Source of the DNA: Variovorax sp. JS1663
GTDB lineage: Bacteria; Pseudomonadota; Gammaproteobacteria; Burkholderiales; Burkholderiaceae_C
Length of the DNA: 61,785 bases
Assembly (NCBI RefSeq): GCF_002157355.1
Contig: NZ_LYMK01000044.1
Location: forward strand, 1 to 61,785
Direction of reading: 5' to 3'
A program made the translations under genes and the position numbers. Below the pieces are notes generated by a model. It saw only the letters and a list, made by a program, of their open reading frames with translations. It was not told the DNA's origin and made no database searches. Shown here one piece after another: positions 8,192 through 16,530 of the stretch (positions within the stretch are counted from its first letter, which is position 1; every line of letters begins with the position of its first letter).

Positions 8192-9052
8192 CTAGCGTGC
8201 CTTGACTTCGCGCACGTGGCTGTCGAGCTCGGTGAAGCTCGGCCGCTCGGTGGAGAACAGCACCTTGCGCCCGAACTCCACGGCCAGCTGCGGCGCGTAG
8301 CCGTTCAGGCTGGCCAGCAGCGTCACCTTGGCGCACTGGTAGGTCTTCATGCCCTCCTCCACCTTCTGCTCGATCACCGAGGCGAGCGGCGCGACGAAGC
8401 CGTAGGCCAGCAGCACGCCGAGGAAGGTGCCGACCATGGCGTGGGCGATCAGGGCGCCCATCTCGGCGGGCGGCAGGTCGGCCGAGCCGAGCGCGTGCAC
8501 CACGCCCATGACCGCGGCCACGATGCCCAGCGCGGGCAGCGCGTCGGCGACACGCGACAGGCTGTGGCTGGGCACCTCGGCCTCGTGGCGGATGGTCTCG
8601 ATCTCGTGGTCCATCAGCGCCTCGATCTCGAAGGCGTCGGTGTTGCCGCTGATCACCAGCCGCAGGTAGTCGCAGAGAAACTCCATCACGCCGGGATCGG
8701 CCAGGATGGTCGGGTAGCGCTGGAAGATCTCGCTCGAGGCCGGGGCCTCGACGTCGGCCTCCAGCTTCATCATCCCTTCCTTGCGCGCCTTGGCCAGCAG
8801 CTCGTAGAGCAGCGCCAGCAGGTCCATGTAGAGCTGGCGGTTGTGCTTGGAGGAGCGCAGCAGCAGGGGCAGCTCCTTGATCGTCGCCTTGATGGTCTTG
8901 CCGTTGTTGCCGGCGATGAAGGCGCCCAGCGCGGAGCCGCCGATCATCAGCAGCTCGACCGGCTGGAACAGGACCCCGAAGTGGCCGCCCATCAGCGCGT
9001 AGCCGCCGAAGACGGCCCCGACGACCACCAGATATCCAACCAGAACGAGCAC
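8192..9052 (-). CDS. motA: MotA, stator subunit
   Basis: Four-helix inner-membrane stator protein of 286 residues that pushes on FliG. R90 and E98 in the cytoplasmic loop and P173 and P222 in the helices fall at exactly the E. coli MotA numbers, so the torque and proton-gating residues are intact. The start is a GTG at 9052, preceded by AAAGGGGAAG; the protein then begins LVLVGYLVV like E. coli MotA. It starts only 19 bp after flhC, so motAB is probably read from the flhDC transcript. Confidence 0.97.
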   Translation of the reverse strand: MLVLVGYLVVVGAVFGGYALMGGHFGVLFQPVELLMIGGSALGAFIAGNNGKTIKATIKELPLLLRSSKHNRQLYMDLLALLYELLAKARKEGMMKLEADVEAPASSEIFQRYPTILADPGVMEFLCDYLRLVISGNTDAFEIEALMDHEIETIRHEAEVPSHSLSRVADALPALGIVAAVMGVVHALGSADLPPAEMGALIAHAMVGTFLGVLLAYGFVAPLASVIEQKVEEGMKTYQCAKVTLLASLNGYAPQLAVEFGRKVLFSTERPSFTELDSHVREVKAR

Positions 9053-9071
9053 GCGCTTCCCCTTTCGCCCC

Positions 9072-9725
9072 TCAGGGCGTCATGTCAACCGCCTGTCCTC
9101 GGGACAGGGCCGTCTGCGACGCCCTTGCAACAGGTGCCGCAACCGGTATATCGGCAGGGGAAGCCTTTTCCTTGAGAGCGGGCGCGGATTCTTCCGTGCC
9201 CGTGCGCCGGATGGCGCGGACCTTGCCCGCACGGGACGGCGGGCGGCACAGCACGCACACGTAGCCATGCCGGCTGTCGTGCGCATGCGCCACGAACCTG
9301 CCGCCGCAGCGGCAGCAGGTGCTGAGCTGCAGCATGTCGCTGTCGAAAAAACGCACCATGGTGTAGGCGCGCGTGAAATCCAGCACGATTTCGCCGCCCT
9401 GCGCGTCGATTTGCTCCGTGTAGAGCCGATAACTCTTGATCAGGGCCTGCAAACTGCTCTCATTCGCGTGCTTCAACATGAATTGATACATGTTGTAAAA
9501 CATCGACGAATGGATATTGGCGAGCCACGTCATGTACCAATCCGTGGAAAAAGGCAGCAATCCCTTGGGCGGCGATACGCCCCTGAGTTCCTTGTAAAGG
9601 CGGATCAGGCGCTCCCTGCTCAGGCTCACCTCCGCCTCCAGGAACTGCAGCCTGGCCCCCAGCTCGATCAGCTCGATCGCCAACTGAACCTCGCGCACCT
9701 CCGCGAGGACACTCTTCCGGCTCAT
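9072..9725 (-). CDS. flhC: FlhC, flagellar master regulator subunit
   Basis: Forms the FlhD4C2 activator of class 2 flagellar promoters. The 217 residues include the zinc site C137, C140, C157 and C160 (TCCRCGG and CVLC), at the same positions as in E. coli; an extra C138 is present. About 45 residues beyond the zinc site form a low-complexity, Ala/Pro-rich tail. The ATG overlaps the flhD stop (ATGA). Having flhDC at the head of the mot-che genes matches the enterobacterial and beta-proteobacterial arrangement. Confidence 0.97.
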   Translation of the reverse strand: MSRKSVLAEVREVQLAIELIELGARLQFLEAEVSLSRERLIRLYKELRGVSPPKGLLPFSTDWYMTWLANIHSSMFYNMYQFMLKHANESSLQALIKSYRLYTEQIDAQGGEIVLDFTRAYTMVRFFDSDMLQLSTCCRCGGRFVAHAHDSRHGYVCVLCRPPSRAGKVRAIRRTGTEESAPALKEKASPADIPVAAPVARASQTALSRGQAVDMTP

Positions 9726-10069
9726 GCTTCCAGCATCTGCAGGCGGCGTGCCGACATCAGAATCGACATGTGCGCCTGCTGCAAGGTCGTGTCCTTTTCC
9801 TCACCCACGACAGCCGACATCGACGGATGGTCGTCGATGCGAAAGCTGCACAGCAGAAAATTCGAACTCGCCAGCTTGAGGACCTGGGCGAGCGACATGC
9901 CGGCGAGCATGTCGGCCAGTTCGCTGCTCACGCCGAGCTTGAACATAGCGGCCGCCCTGTCCTGCTTGACCAGCTTCTGTGCCAGCAGCATGTAGGCCAG
10001 GTTGATGTCGCCGATTTCCTTGGAAATATCGCCGCCTGCGGCAGCGTTCCTGAGCTTCTCTGTTTCCAC
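9722..10069 (-). CDS. flhD: FlhD, flagellar master regulator subunit
   Basis: Partner of FlhC; it increases DNA-binding specificity of the complex. The 115-residue all-helical protein matches the family in length and shows the conserved DINLAYMLLAQKLVKQD and AAAMFKLG stretches. The start is a GTG at 10069 with GGAGTG about 7 bases upstream. It is the first gene of a minus-strand series reaching cheZ at position 127. An AT-rich 256-bp leader separates it from the next gene upstream, the natural place for class 1 promoter control. Confidence 0.95.
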   Translation of the reverse strand: METEKLRNAAAGGDISKEIGDINLAYMLLAQKLVKQDRAAAMFKLGVSSELADMLAGMSLAQVLKLASSNFLLCSFRIDDHPSMSAVVGEEKDTTLQQAHMSILMSARRLQMLEA

Positions 10070-10325
10070 TTCTCACTCCATTCGAACCTGGGCTCAAGTG
10101 TAAGGAGGACGCTTATTGTTTGTAACTTTTGTTGATTTCTGTTTCAGGAAATGAGGAATAAATAACAAACACTGTGTAGTGCCATCTCACATATCTACAG
10201 AGGGAGATGTTCGTATAAGAAGAACTCATGCGTTTTCATAAGTACGGCATCGTTCAATTCGGCAGAAGAAAGTAGTAATCTTTCGTTACATGAACAAGTC
10301 AAATTAAGACTGCCAGAAAAAAGTA
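10070..10325 (-). promoter_or_regulatory. AT-rich leader upstream of flhD
   Basis: These 256 bp hold no gene and are far richer in A and T than the rest of the window, as expected for the regulated promoter of the flagellar master operon. One possible sigma-70 -35 element on the minus strand is TTGACT (rc of AGTCAA, 10297-10302), but no good -10 lies at the right spacing, so I do not assign a start site. The length would allow a long 5' UTR and several activator or repressor sites. Confidence 0.5.
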
Positions 10326-10625
10326 CTAGTCTTGATTGACTGAATTGCGTCCGGCGATCGATTCGCTGGCCTCTTCCAGCTCATGGATCCAGGCCATGAC
10401 CTCGGCCACCGCAAGGTAGAGCTCCGGGGGGATCTGCCGGTCCAGGTCGACCTGCATCAGGAGACGGATCAGCTCGGGCGAGGCGTGCACGTACAGGCCG
10501 TGCTCGCGCGCCTCGCGCATGATCGATTCGGCCGCCACCCCATAGCCCTTGGCCACCACGATCGGGGCGCGGGTCTTGTCGAGGTAGGACAAGGCCACCG
10601 CGCTGGGGCGGTCCTCCGCGGTCAT
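10326..10625 (-). CDS. FlhB C-terminal-domain-like protein (FlhX-like)
   Basis: A 99-residue protein resembling only the cytoplasmic C-terminal part of the export-gate protein FlhB, downstream of its autocleavage site. It shows AVALSY, APIVVAKGYG, a helix ending EHGLYVHASPELIRLL, and IPPELYLAVAEVMAW. The NPTH cleavage motif and all membrane helices are absent. Such stand-alone pieces can substitute for part of cleaved FlhB in some bacteria. The ATG overlaps the stop of the FliK-like gene (ATGA), so the two are coupled; this pairs a hook-length-type protein with its expected partner domain. Confidence 0.85.
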   Translation of the reverse strand: MTAEDRPSAVALSYLDKTRAPIVVAKGYGVAAESIMREAREHGLYVHASPELIRLLMQVDLDRQIPPELYLAVAEVMAWIHELEEASESIAGRNSVNQD

Positions 10626-11938
10626 GGCGTTTCCCTTTCGCTGACGCGCAAGCCTTCGAGCCGCAGGCCCGCCGCATCGAAGCGCCGTTCCAGCGCCCCG
10701 CCCTGCGCGCGCAGGCGCCCGGCGGTGGTGGCCTGGCTCACCACGAGCTGGGCCTGGACCACGGCACCGCCCAGCGACAGCCGCATCTCCACCGTCCCCA
10801 GCCGCGGCAGGTCGAGCGAAACCGTGGTGCTCCAGCGCCGCGGCTGCGCTTCGTGCCCGTCGCCGCCATCCTGCGGCCGGGCATCGTCCTCCTGGATCGA
10901 CCAGTGCATGGGGACCTCCGGCCAGGCGTGGCCGCTCCAGCGGAACACCGCGGTGGCCAGCAGATCGAGCTGCTGATGCACCACCGTCGCCGTCTGCGGA
11001 TGGATCATCTCGCCGGCCTGCGTCGGCACCACCGATGCCGATGGCGAAACCGACGCCGCATGCTGGCGCGCACTCTCGATCTCCATGCGGATCCGCTCGG
11101 TGCCGGCGGATGCCGCGGGAGCGCCCTCGCCCGCGCGGTATGCCGCGCGCACGCGCTCTGCATCGGCCGCGGGCGCGCTGCCTCCAGGCTCCGCTGGCGG
11201 GAACGCATGCGGCGCGGCGATGCCTGGGCCCGGCTCTGCGGGCCGCGGTGCGGCAGGCAATGCGCCAGCCGCGATCACCGGCGCCGACGCATCGGCGGCC
11301 ATCGGCAGCGGTGCAGGCGACAGCATGGCCACCGGCGCGACCGGCCGCACGGCCTCGGGCGTGGTTGCAGCAGCCCCAGGCACCGGCGCAGCGGCGGCGG
11401 TCGTGGCCGCCGCTGGCGCGGCCGCGTCGCCGCGCGCCGGCAGCGGCGGCGCCCAGCGCGCCTGGGGCTCCTGCGCCATCTGGGCCAGCGTGCGCGCGCC
11501 CGCGGCGAACTCGGCCAGATGCGATTCGTAGAAGAGACCGCTGCGGTCCACCGTCTGCGCCAGGGCGCCCGCGAGCGCCGCGCCGCTCGCGGGCTGGCGC
11601 GCCGAGGGCCACAGCGGGACGGTGCTGCGCAGCGGACCCGCGTCCGGCAGTTCCGCCAGCAGTGCACCGATCAGGCGGGCCGCCGGGGACAGCCGCGCCG
11701 CTGCAGGCGCCGACGGATCGGCCGCCGGTGCCGCGCCGGGCAATGCGGCCGGCAACTGCCGCTCGAGCGAGATGTGGGAAGGCAGGCGGACATCGTTCGC
11801 GACTTTCTGCACTTCCGCCACCGGCCCGGGCGCTGCGTCCGTGGCCACCTGCCCCTGCTGCAGCGCGACCAGCTCCAGCCGCGGCGCGAGCTTCGCCGCC
11901 AGCAGCGCATGGTCGGGCGCCGTGCCGAGCTTGTTCAT
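10622..11938 (-). CDS. FliK-like hook-length control protein (second copy)
   Basis: 438 residues, mostly Ala/Pro-rich and low-complexity. The last ~95 residues resemble the FliK C-terminal domain, with LDLPRLGTVEMRLSLGG followed by a helix-rich tail. In FliK this domain touches FlhB and switches export from hook to filament substrates. The canonical fliK is elsewhere in this window (22399-23772), so this is a paralogue or a related export regulator. It lies in the filament operon, 16 bp after fliT, and is coupled to the FlhB-like gene. Whether it measures hook length is unknown. Confidence 0.75.
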   Translation of the reverse strand: MNKLGTAPDHALLAAKLAPRLELVALQQGQVATDAAPGPVAEVQKVANDVRLPSHISLERQLPAALPGAAPAADPSAPAAARLSPAARLIGALLAELPDAGPLRSTVPLWPSARQPASGAALAGALAQTVDRSGLFYESHLAEFAAGARTLAQMAQEPQARWAPPLPARGDAAAPAAATTAAAAPVPGAAATTPEAVRPVAPVAMLSPAPLPMAADASAPVIAAGALPAAPRPAEPGPGIAAPHAFPPAEPGGSAPAADAERVRAAYRAGEGAPAASAGTERIRMEIESARQHAASVSPSASVVPTQAGEMIHPQTATVVHQQLDLLATAVFRWSGHAWPEVPMHWSIQEDDARPQDGGDGHEAQPRRWSTTVSLDLPRLGTVEMRLSLGGAVVQAQLVVSQATTAGRLRAQGGALERRFDAAGLRLEGLRVSERETP

Positions 11939-11954
11939 CGCCGGAGGCTGCGCC

Positions 11955-12287
11955 TCAGCGCGGCAAGCCGTAGGCCCGGTCGAGTTCGTTGCGCTTCTGC
12001 AGATCGGCCATGGTGGCGACCAGGTGCGCCAGCTGCGGCTTGACCAGCTCGCACACGACCTGCTGGTCGGCGCGGATGCGCTGCATCAGGTGGCGCGCCT
12101 CGTCCACCTGCGCCGGATCCAGCGACTCCTGCGGCGACACGACGCGCAGCCGCTCGACGACCGTGGCGCACTGCGCCTCCAGTTCGGGCAGGCGATCCCA
12201 CTCCTTGGCGCGCGCCAGCGTCGCCATCAGCGACAGGGTCGACGCCAGCTGGGCGTAGCAATGGACGACTTCGCTCTTGGCAAGCAT
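11955..12287 (-). CDS. fliT: FliT, FliD export chaperone
   Basis: Small helical cytoplasmic protein (110 residues) that in related systems keeps the cap protein FliD unassembled and can bind FlhDC to repress class 2 genes. Sequence identity in this family is low, so the call rests on size, helical composition and its place directly after fliD and fliS. It starts at the ATG at 12287, 31 bp after the fliS stop. The next gene, the FliK-like protein, begins 16 bp beyond its stop. Confidence 0.85.
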   Translation of the reverse strand: MLAKSEVVHCYAQLASTLSLMATLARAKEWDRLPELEAQCATVVERLRVVSPQESLDPAQVDEARHLMQRIRADQQVVCELVKPQLAHLVATMADLQKRNELDRAYGLPR

Positions 12288-12318
12288 CTGTCTCTCCCTT
12301 TCCTTTTCTTCGTGCGGT

Positions 12319-12732
12319 TCAGCGATCGGCCGCGCCGATCTCGCGCCATGCGGACGCGACGTTGTCCAGCAGCGCCTCGGCTTCGTCGAGCGCGCGTGCG
12401 TCGTCGTGCAGGTTGGCCTGCAGCAGGCGCCGGATCACATAGTCGTACAAGGCGGACAGGTTGGCCACCAGTTCGGTGCCGGTATCGCCGGCGGCCTTGG
12501 CATCCAGGCCGGCCTTGAGCCCGTTGTCCACGATGCTCACCGCCTTCGAGATCGCCTGGCCCTTCGCCGCGATGTTGCCCGCGCCCATGTGGTGCCGCGC
12601 CATGCCGATGGCGGCGGCCGCCCCGTCGAACAGCATGCAGATGAGCTGGTGCGGCGAGGCGCTCATGGCCTGCGTCTCCACGCCGAGCCGGGCGTAGGCG
12701 CCGGCGCCGCGGTGCGTATGGGGGGTGTACAT
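12319..12732 (-). CDS. fliS: FliS, flagellin chaperone
   Basis: Binds the flagellin C-terminus and prevents early polymerisation. The 137 residues begin with the typical AYARLGVETQAMSASPHQLICMLFDGA stretch in two parts (AYARLGVETQ; SPHQLICMLFDGA) and form a four-helix bundle. It follows fliD by 24 bp and precedes fliT. Co-transcription with the cap protein and before the flagellin gene fits its chaperone role. Confidence 0.96.
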   Translation of the reverse strand: MYTPHTHRGAGAYARLGVETQAMSASPHQLICMLFDGAAAAIGMARHHMGAGNIAAKGQAISKAVSIVDNGLKAGLDAKAAGDTGTELVANLSALYDYVIRRLLQANLHDDARALDEAEALLDNVASAWREIGAADR

Positions 12733-12756
12733 GGTGCGCTGCTCCGTCGTCGTGAC

Positions 12757-14196
12757 TTACTTGCTGCTGTTCGACATGCTGGCGAACTGCTGGGTGAGAT
12801 AGCTGCTGGTGCTGTTCATCCGGCTGACCATCAGATCGAGCTGCGTGAACTGGGCGCGGTAGATCTCCATCTTGGCATCCACGCGGGCCTGCATTTCGTC
12901 ATACTGCTCGTCCAGGTCCTTGAGCGACGCCGTCATGCCGTCGGTGGCCACCTTGAGCGCGCCGCCGGTGGCGGTGAGCTTGTCGACCAATGCGCTCAGC
13001 TGCTTGCCGTAGCCCTCGGTGCTGGCGGTGGGGCTGGAGAACAGGCCGGCGACGCCTTCCAGGTTCTCGGACAGCGCCTTCTTGAGCTTGTCGGCATCCA
13101 CGGCCAGGGTGCCGTCCTTCTGGAACCCCATGCCGATCTCCGACAGCGTCTTCAGCGCGCCGCTCTGCGGGCTGGTCAGCACCTGGCGCAGGCTCACCTG
13201 GATGTTGCGCAGGGTCGAGTCGCCCATCAGGGCCGCGCCCGTCTTCTTGCTGGCGTCGTAGGCGGTCAGCGTGCCGGCGGTGCTCTGCAGCGCGTTGTAG
13301 GCCTTGACGAAATCGTTGATCGCGGTCTCGACGGCCGCCGTGTCGCGCGCCACGGCCAGGCCGCTGGTGCCGGTCTTCAGCAGGTTCAGCGTGACGCCCT
13401 GGATCGATTCCTTCACCGTGTTGCTCGCGCTCGTGACCGCGATGCCGTTCACCGTGAGCTCGGCGTTCTGCGCCTGGATGGTCTGCTGCAGGTTCTGCGT
13501 GCCCGCCGGGTCGTGGGTCAGCAGGTTCGACAGTGCCGCGTCGCCGGCCACCGCGATGCGCATGCTGGAGGCCTTGCCCGTCTCGGTCGAGGTCAGCACC
13601 AGCCGGTTGGGCGTGCCGCTGCCGTCATTCACGATGCTGGCCGTCACGCCGGCCTTGGCCGCGTTGACCGCGTCGCGGATGCCCTCGAGCGTGTTGTTGC
13701 TCGGGTCGATGGTGATGTTCTTGGCCGTGCGGGTCGCATCCGGCGTGAAGGCGGCGCCGGTGTACTTGCCGGTGACCGCGTCGTAGGTGCCGCCGCTGAC
13801 GGTGCCGAAGTCGATGGTGATGGTGCCGCTGCCGATCGCCGTCTTGGCGCTCACCTGGCCGACCGCCACGACCGACTGCGACTGCGCCATCTGCGTGACG
13901 TTGATGCTGTAGGTGCCCGCCGAGGCCGTGCTGCCTGCGCTGGCCGAGAGCACCTCGGCGGTGCCGGCGGTGGCCTTCACGCTCTGGAAGAAGACCGGGT
14001 CGCCCAGCTTCTTGGCCGCCGTCTGCAGCGTGGTCAGCGCGCTCTGCAGCTGGCCATAGGCCGACAGCTTGCTCGTGTAGCTGACCTGGCGCTGCTGCAG
14101 CTGCACCAGCGGCTGGCTCTCCGCCGTCTGCAGATTGGTGAGCAGGGTGCTCAGGTCGAGGTTGGACCCGATGCCCAGGCTGCTGATCGATGCCAT
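12757..14196 (-). CDS. fliD: FliD, filament cap protein
   Basis: Caps the growing filament and assists flagellin insertion. The start at 14196 gives the standard N-terminus MASISSLGIGSNLDLSTLL and is preceded by GAAGGAAC; an upstream in-frame start would add ten atypical residues. The 479 residues have N- and C-terminal coiled-coil domains (D0-D1) around a variable middle region, and the C-terminus ends in a Ser/Thr/Met-rich helix (MNSTSSYLTQQFASM). It follows flaG after 64 bp. Confidence 0.96.
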   Translation of the reverse strand: MASISSLGIGSNLDLSTLLTNLQTAESQPLVQLQQRQVSYTSKLSAYGQLQSALTTLQTAAKKLGDPVFFQSVKATAGTAEVLSASAGSTASAGTYSINVTQMAQSQSVVAVGQVSAKTAIGSGTITIDFGTVSGGTYDAVTGKYTGAAFTPDATRTAKNITIDPSNNTLEGIRDAVNAAKAGVTASIVNDGSGTPNRLVLTSTETGKASSMRIAVAGDAALSNLLTHDPAGTQNLQQTIQAQNAELTVNGIAVTSASNTVKESIQGVTLNLLKTGTSGLAVARDTAAVETAINDFVKAYNALQSTAGTLTAYDASKKTGAALMGDSTLRNIQVSLRQVLTSPQSGALKTLSEIGMGFQKDGTLAVDADKLKKALSENLEGVAGLFSSPTASTEGYGKQLSALVDKLTATGGALKVATDGMTASLKDLDEQYDEMQARVDAKMEIYRAQFTQLDLMVSRMNSTSSYLTQQFASMSNSSK

Positions 14197-14260
14197 GAAT
14201 GCGTTCCTTCTTCTTTGCTTGTCCAATGCGGCCGGGGCCGGGCCCTTGCCGCCTTCGTCC

Positions 14261-14611
14261 TCAGGCCGACTGGTCCATCAGGAGGCCGGGCACCCTGCCC
14301 AGCACCTTCGCGATGCGCACCGCTTCCTCGGAGGGGATCTGGCGGATGAGCTCGCCGCTCTCGCGGTCGACCACCTTGACGATGACCTTGTCGGTGTCCT
14401 GGTCGACCTCGAAGCGAAGCCCCACCGAGCGCATCTGCAGCGAGGCGTTGACTTCGTGCACCGCCTGCTCGAGCTGCGCGGGCGTCGGCGCCTGCACCGC
14501 CTCGGCGGGCACGCTCGCCTCTTCTGCGGGCACCGCCGCGCCGGAACGGCCCGGAAGCAGCTGCGCCCACCAGGGGCCGTTGTCTGTCGCCGCGGCGACG
14601 GGGATCGACAT
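14261..14611 (-). CDS. flaG: FlaG family protein
   Basis: A 116-residue protein ending in the FlaG domain (VDQDTDKVIVKVVDRESG, then IRQIPSEEAVRIAKVL); the first ~45 residues are Ala/Pro-rich. In other bacteria FlaG affects filament length and is co-expressed with fliD. The ATG at 14611 has AAGGTGA about 5 bases upstream, which favours it over an in-frame GTG nine bases earlier. It is the first gene of flaG-fliD-fliS-fliT-(fliK-like)-(flhB-like). Confidence 0.92.
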   Translation of the reverse strand: MSIPVAAATDNGPWWAQLLPGRSGAAVPAEEASVPAEAVQAPTPAQLEQAVHEVNASLQMRSVGLRFEVDQDTDKVIVKVVDRESGELIRQIPSEEAVRIAKVLGRVPGLLMDQSA

Positions 14612-14634
14612 GGTTGTCACCTTCGGATTGATCG

Positions 14635-14714
14635 CTGTCCTCTGCGGCCTGGCTTTGTGGCCAGGCCGCAGGGGACAGCGCAGGCGCTGCCGGGCTTTCG
14701 CCCGAAAGGCCTGC
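14635..14714 (-). terminator. Double hairpin after fliC
   Basis: Two hairpins lie between the flagellin stop and flaG. The first (14635-14678) has a 19-bp stem with one G-U pair and a TTTGTG loop. The second (14680-14714) pairs GCAGGC with GCCTGC around an inner CGGGC-TTTC-GCCCG stem. Neither is followed by a strong U-run on the minus strand. They probably stabilise the 3' end of the abundant fliC mRNA and separate it from the flaG operon. Confidence 0.7.
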
Positions 14715-14740
14715 GATGCCTTTCCTCTTCTACTCCTCGA

Positions 14741-16030
14741 TCAGCGCAGCAGCGAGAGCACGTTCTGCGTGGTCTGGTTGGCCTGGGCCAGCACGGAGGT
14801 ACCGGCTTGCTGCAGGATCTGAGCGCGGGTCATGTTCGACACTTCAGTCGCGTAGTCGGCGTCTTCGATGCGCGAGCGCGAGGAAGACAGGTTGGTCACC
14901 GTGGTGCCGAGGTTGGCGATCGTGGAGTCGAAACGGTTCTGCACCGCACCCAGCGAGCTGCGCAGGTCGTCGACCATCTTCAGCGCCGCGTCGAGCTTCT
15001 TCATCGGGTTGATGGAAGCCGCGCCCGTGAACTCGGCCGTGGCGCCAGCGCCGCTCAGCACGATGTCGGTGGCGGTGTTGTCGAAGTCGGTCGGCGTCGC
15101 ACCGCCGTTCGCCAGCGCGCCAGCGCCGACGGTGAAGTTGCGGCCTTGCACCGTCACGTAGGGCGTGGCAGCGCCGGCGCCGTTCGCGCTGACCTTGACG
15201 AACTGGTTCGCCAGGGTCACGGCGGTCGTGACGCCGTTGGACGGGTCGGTGAAGTCGATGTCGGCCACGTTCAGGGCCACGGCACCGGTCGCGTCGTTGA
15301 CCGAAGCGGCGTAGTAGTCGTTGCCCGACTTGACGACGAACTGCGTCGTGGCGGCACCGGCGGCGGTCTGCACGTTGTGCAGGCTCAGCGAGCTGGCGGA
15401 CACGCCCAGCGAGGTGGCGGCGGCGCTCAGGTTGACGGCGGCCGGCGTGGCAGCCAGGTTGGTCTGGGTGATGGGGCCACTCACGCTCAGGGCGTTGCTG
15501 CTGACCGAGAAGCCCGACAGGCCGAGGGTCGACGAGTCGATCTGCTTGAGGTCGATCTTGATCGTTTCGCCGTCGTTGGCACCGACCTGCACGGTCAGCG
15601 GCTTGGCGCTGGACGAGAGAACCTTCACGCCGTTGAAGTCGGTCTGGGCCGACACGCGGTCGATTTCGCTCATGCGCTGACCGATTTCGTCCTGGATCGA
15701 CTTCAGGTCGCTGGCCGAGTTGCTGCCGTTGGTGGCCTGAACCGACAGTTCGCGGATGCGCTGCAGGTTGTTGTTGACTTCCTTCAGCGCGCCTTCCGTC
15801 GTCTGCGCCAGCGAAATGCCGTCGTTGGCATTGCGCTGGGCTTGCGTCAGGCCCTTGATGTTGGCCGTGAAGCGGTTGGCGATGGCCTGGCCGGCAGCGT
15901 CGTCCTTGGCACCGTTGATCCGCAGGCCCGAGGACAGGCGCTGGATCGCGCTGTTGAGCGACGACTGCGAGGCGTTGAGGTTGTTCTGCGTGAGCAGCGA
16001 GAGGCTGTTCGTGTTAATGACTTGCGGCAT
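14741..16030 (-). CDS. fliC: FliC, flagellin
   Basis: Main filament subunit, 429 residues, exported by the flagellar type III system. The conserved D0-D1 ends are complete: N-terminal INTNSLSLLTQNNLN and RLSSGLRINGAKDDAAGQAIANR, and C-terminal RSRIEDADYATEVSNM to QNVLSLLR. The centre (about 175-330) is a variable, Ala/Thr/Asn-rich surface domain. No cysteine is seen. AGGAGT precedes the ATG. It has its own sigma-28 promoter and is monocistronic, with a double hairpin downstream. Only one flagellin gene is present in this window. Confidence 0.98.
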   Translation of the reverse strand: MPQVINTNSLSLLTQNNLNASQSSLNSAIQRLSSGLRINGAKDDAAGQAIANRFTANIKGLTQAQRNANDGISLAQTTEGALKEVNNNLQRIRELSVQATNGSNSASDLKSIQDEIGQRMSEIDRVSAQTDFNGVKVLSSSAKPLTVQVGANDGETIKIDLKQIDSSTLGLSGFSVSSNALSVSGPITQTNLAATPAAVNLSAAATSLGVSASSLSLHNVQTAAGAATTQFVVKSGNDYYAASVNDATGAVALNVADIDFTDPSNGVTTAVTLANQFVKVSANGAGAATPYVTVQGRNFTVGAGALANGGATPTDFDNTATDIVLSGAGATAEFTGAASINPMKKLDAALKMVDDLRSSLGAVQNRFDSTIANLGTTVTNLSSSRSRIEDADYATEVSNMTRAQILQQAGTSVLAQANQTTQNVLSLLR

Positions 16031-16125
16031 TTCAAACTCCTGTTGACAAAGGTTGTGGAATCCGGCCCTTCGGCCGCAACGCTGGACCCGATCCCACTGT
16101 GAGACTCAAGCCATCGTTGTTGGAG

Positions 16126-16153
16126 TTATCGGCCGGGTCCCGCAAAACCTTTA
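16126..16153 (-). promoter_or_regulatory. Sigma-28 (FliA) promoter of fliC
   Basis: Read on the minus strand, TAAA (16150-16153) is followed after 16 bases by GCCGATAA (16126-16133), an exact -10 element for the flagellar sigma factor FliA. It would start a transcript with a 5' UTR of roughly 90 bases before the fliC ATG. I found no other GCCGATAA in the window, so fliC appears to be the only strongly FliA-marked gene here. Confidence 0.85.
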
Positions 16154-16209
16154 GGGCTGGCGCCGAAAAGTTGCTGGCGTGACTTTTTCCACAACCTCGT
16201 CAGCGCGCA

Positions 16210-16530
16210 TCAAGCCGGAAGGTTCATGACCTCTTGATAGGCGGCCACGAGTCGGTTACGCACCTGCAGGCCGGTCTGGAAAGCAACGCCGGCTTTCTGC
16301 AGGTCGACCATGACGTCATTGAGCGCCACGCCCGGCTTGCCCAGTTCGAAGGCCTCGGCCTGGGCGTTGGCGCTGTTCTGCGCGGCGCTGATGCCGTCGA
16401 GCGAGCGCCTCAGCTCGGCGGCAAAGCCACCCTGCGGGGCCGCAGCCTCGGCGGCGCGCGGCGCGATGCCGGTCTGGAGCGCGGTCACGCGCATCTGCTG
16501 CAGGACGGATTCGATGGCGGCAATGGACAT
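16210..16530 (-). CDS. fliE: FliE, MS ring-rod junction protein
   Basis: Joins the MS ring to the rod and is needed early in export. The 106 residues begin MSIAAIESVLQQMR and end with the FliE signature, QKAGVAFQTGLQVRNRLVAAYQEVM. The start at 16530 gives the normal length; a longer frame extending to 16680 would add residues with no family match. It is a single gene, divergent from fliF across a 256-bp gap. Confidence 0.96.
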   Translation of the reverse strand: MSIAAIESVLQQMRVTALQTGIAPRAAEAAAPQGGFAAELRRSLDGISAAQNSANAQAEAFELGKPGVALNDVMVDLQKAGVAFQTGLQVRNRLVAAYQEVMNLPA

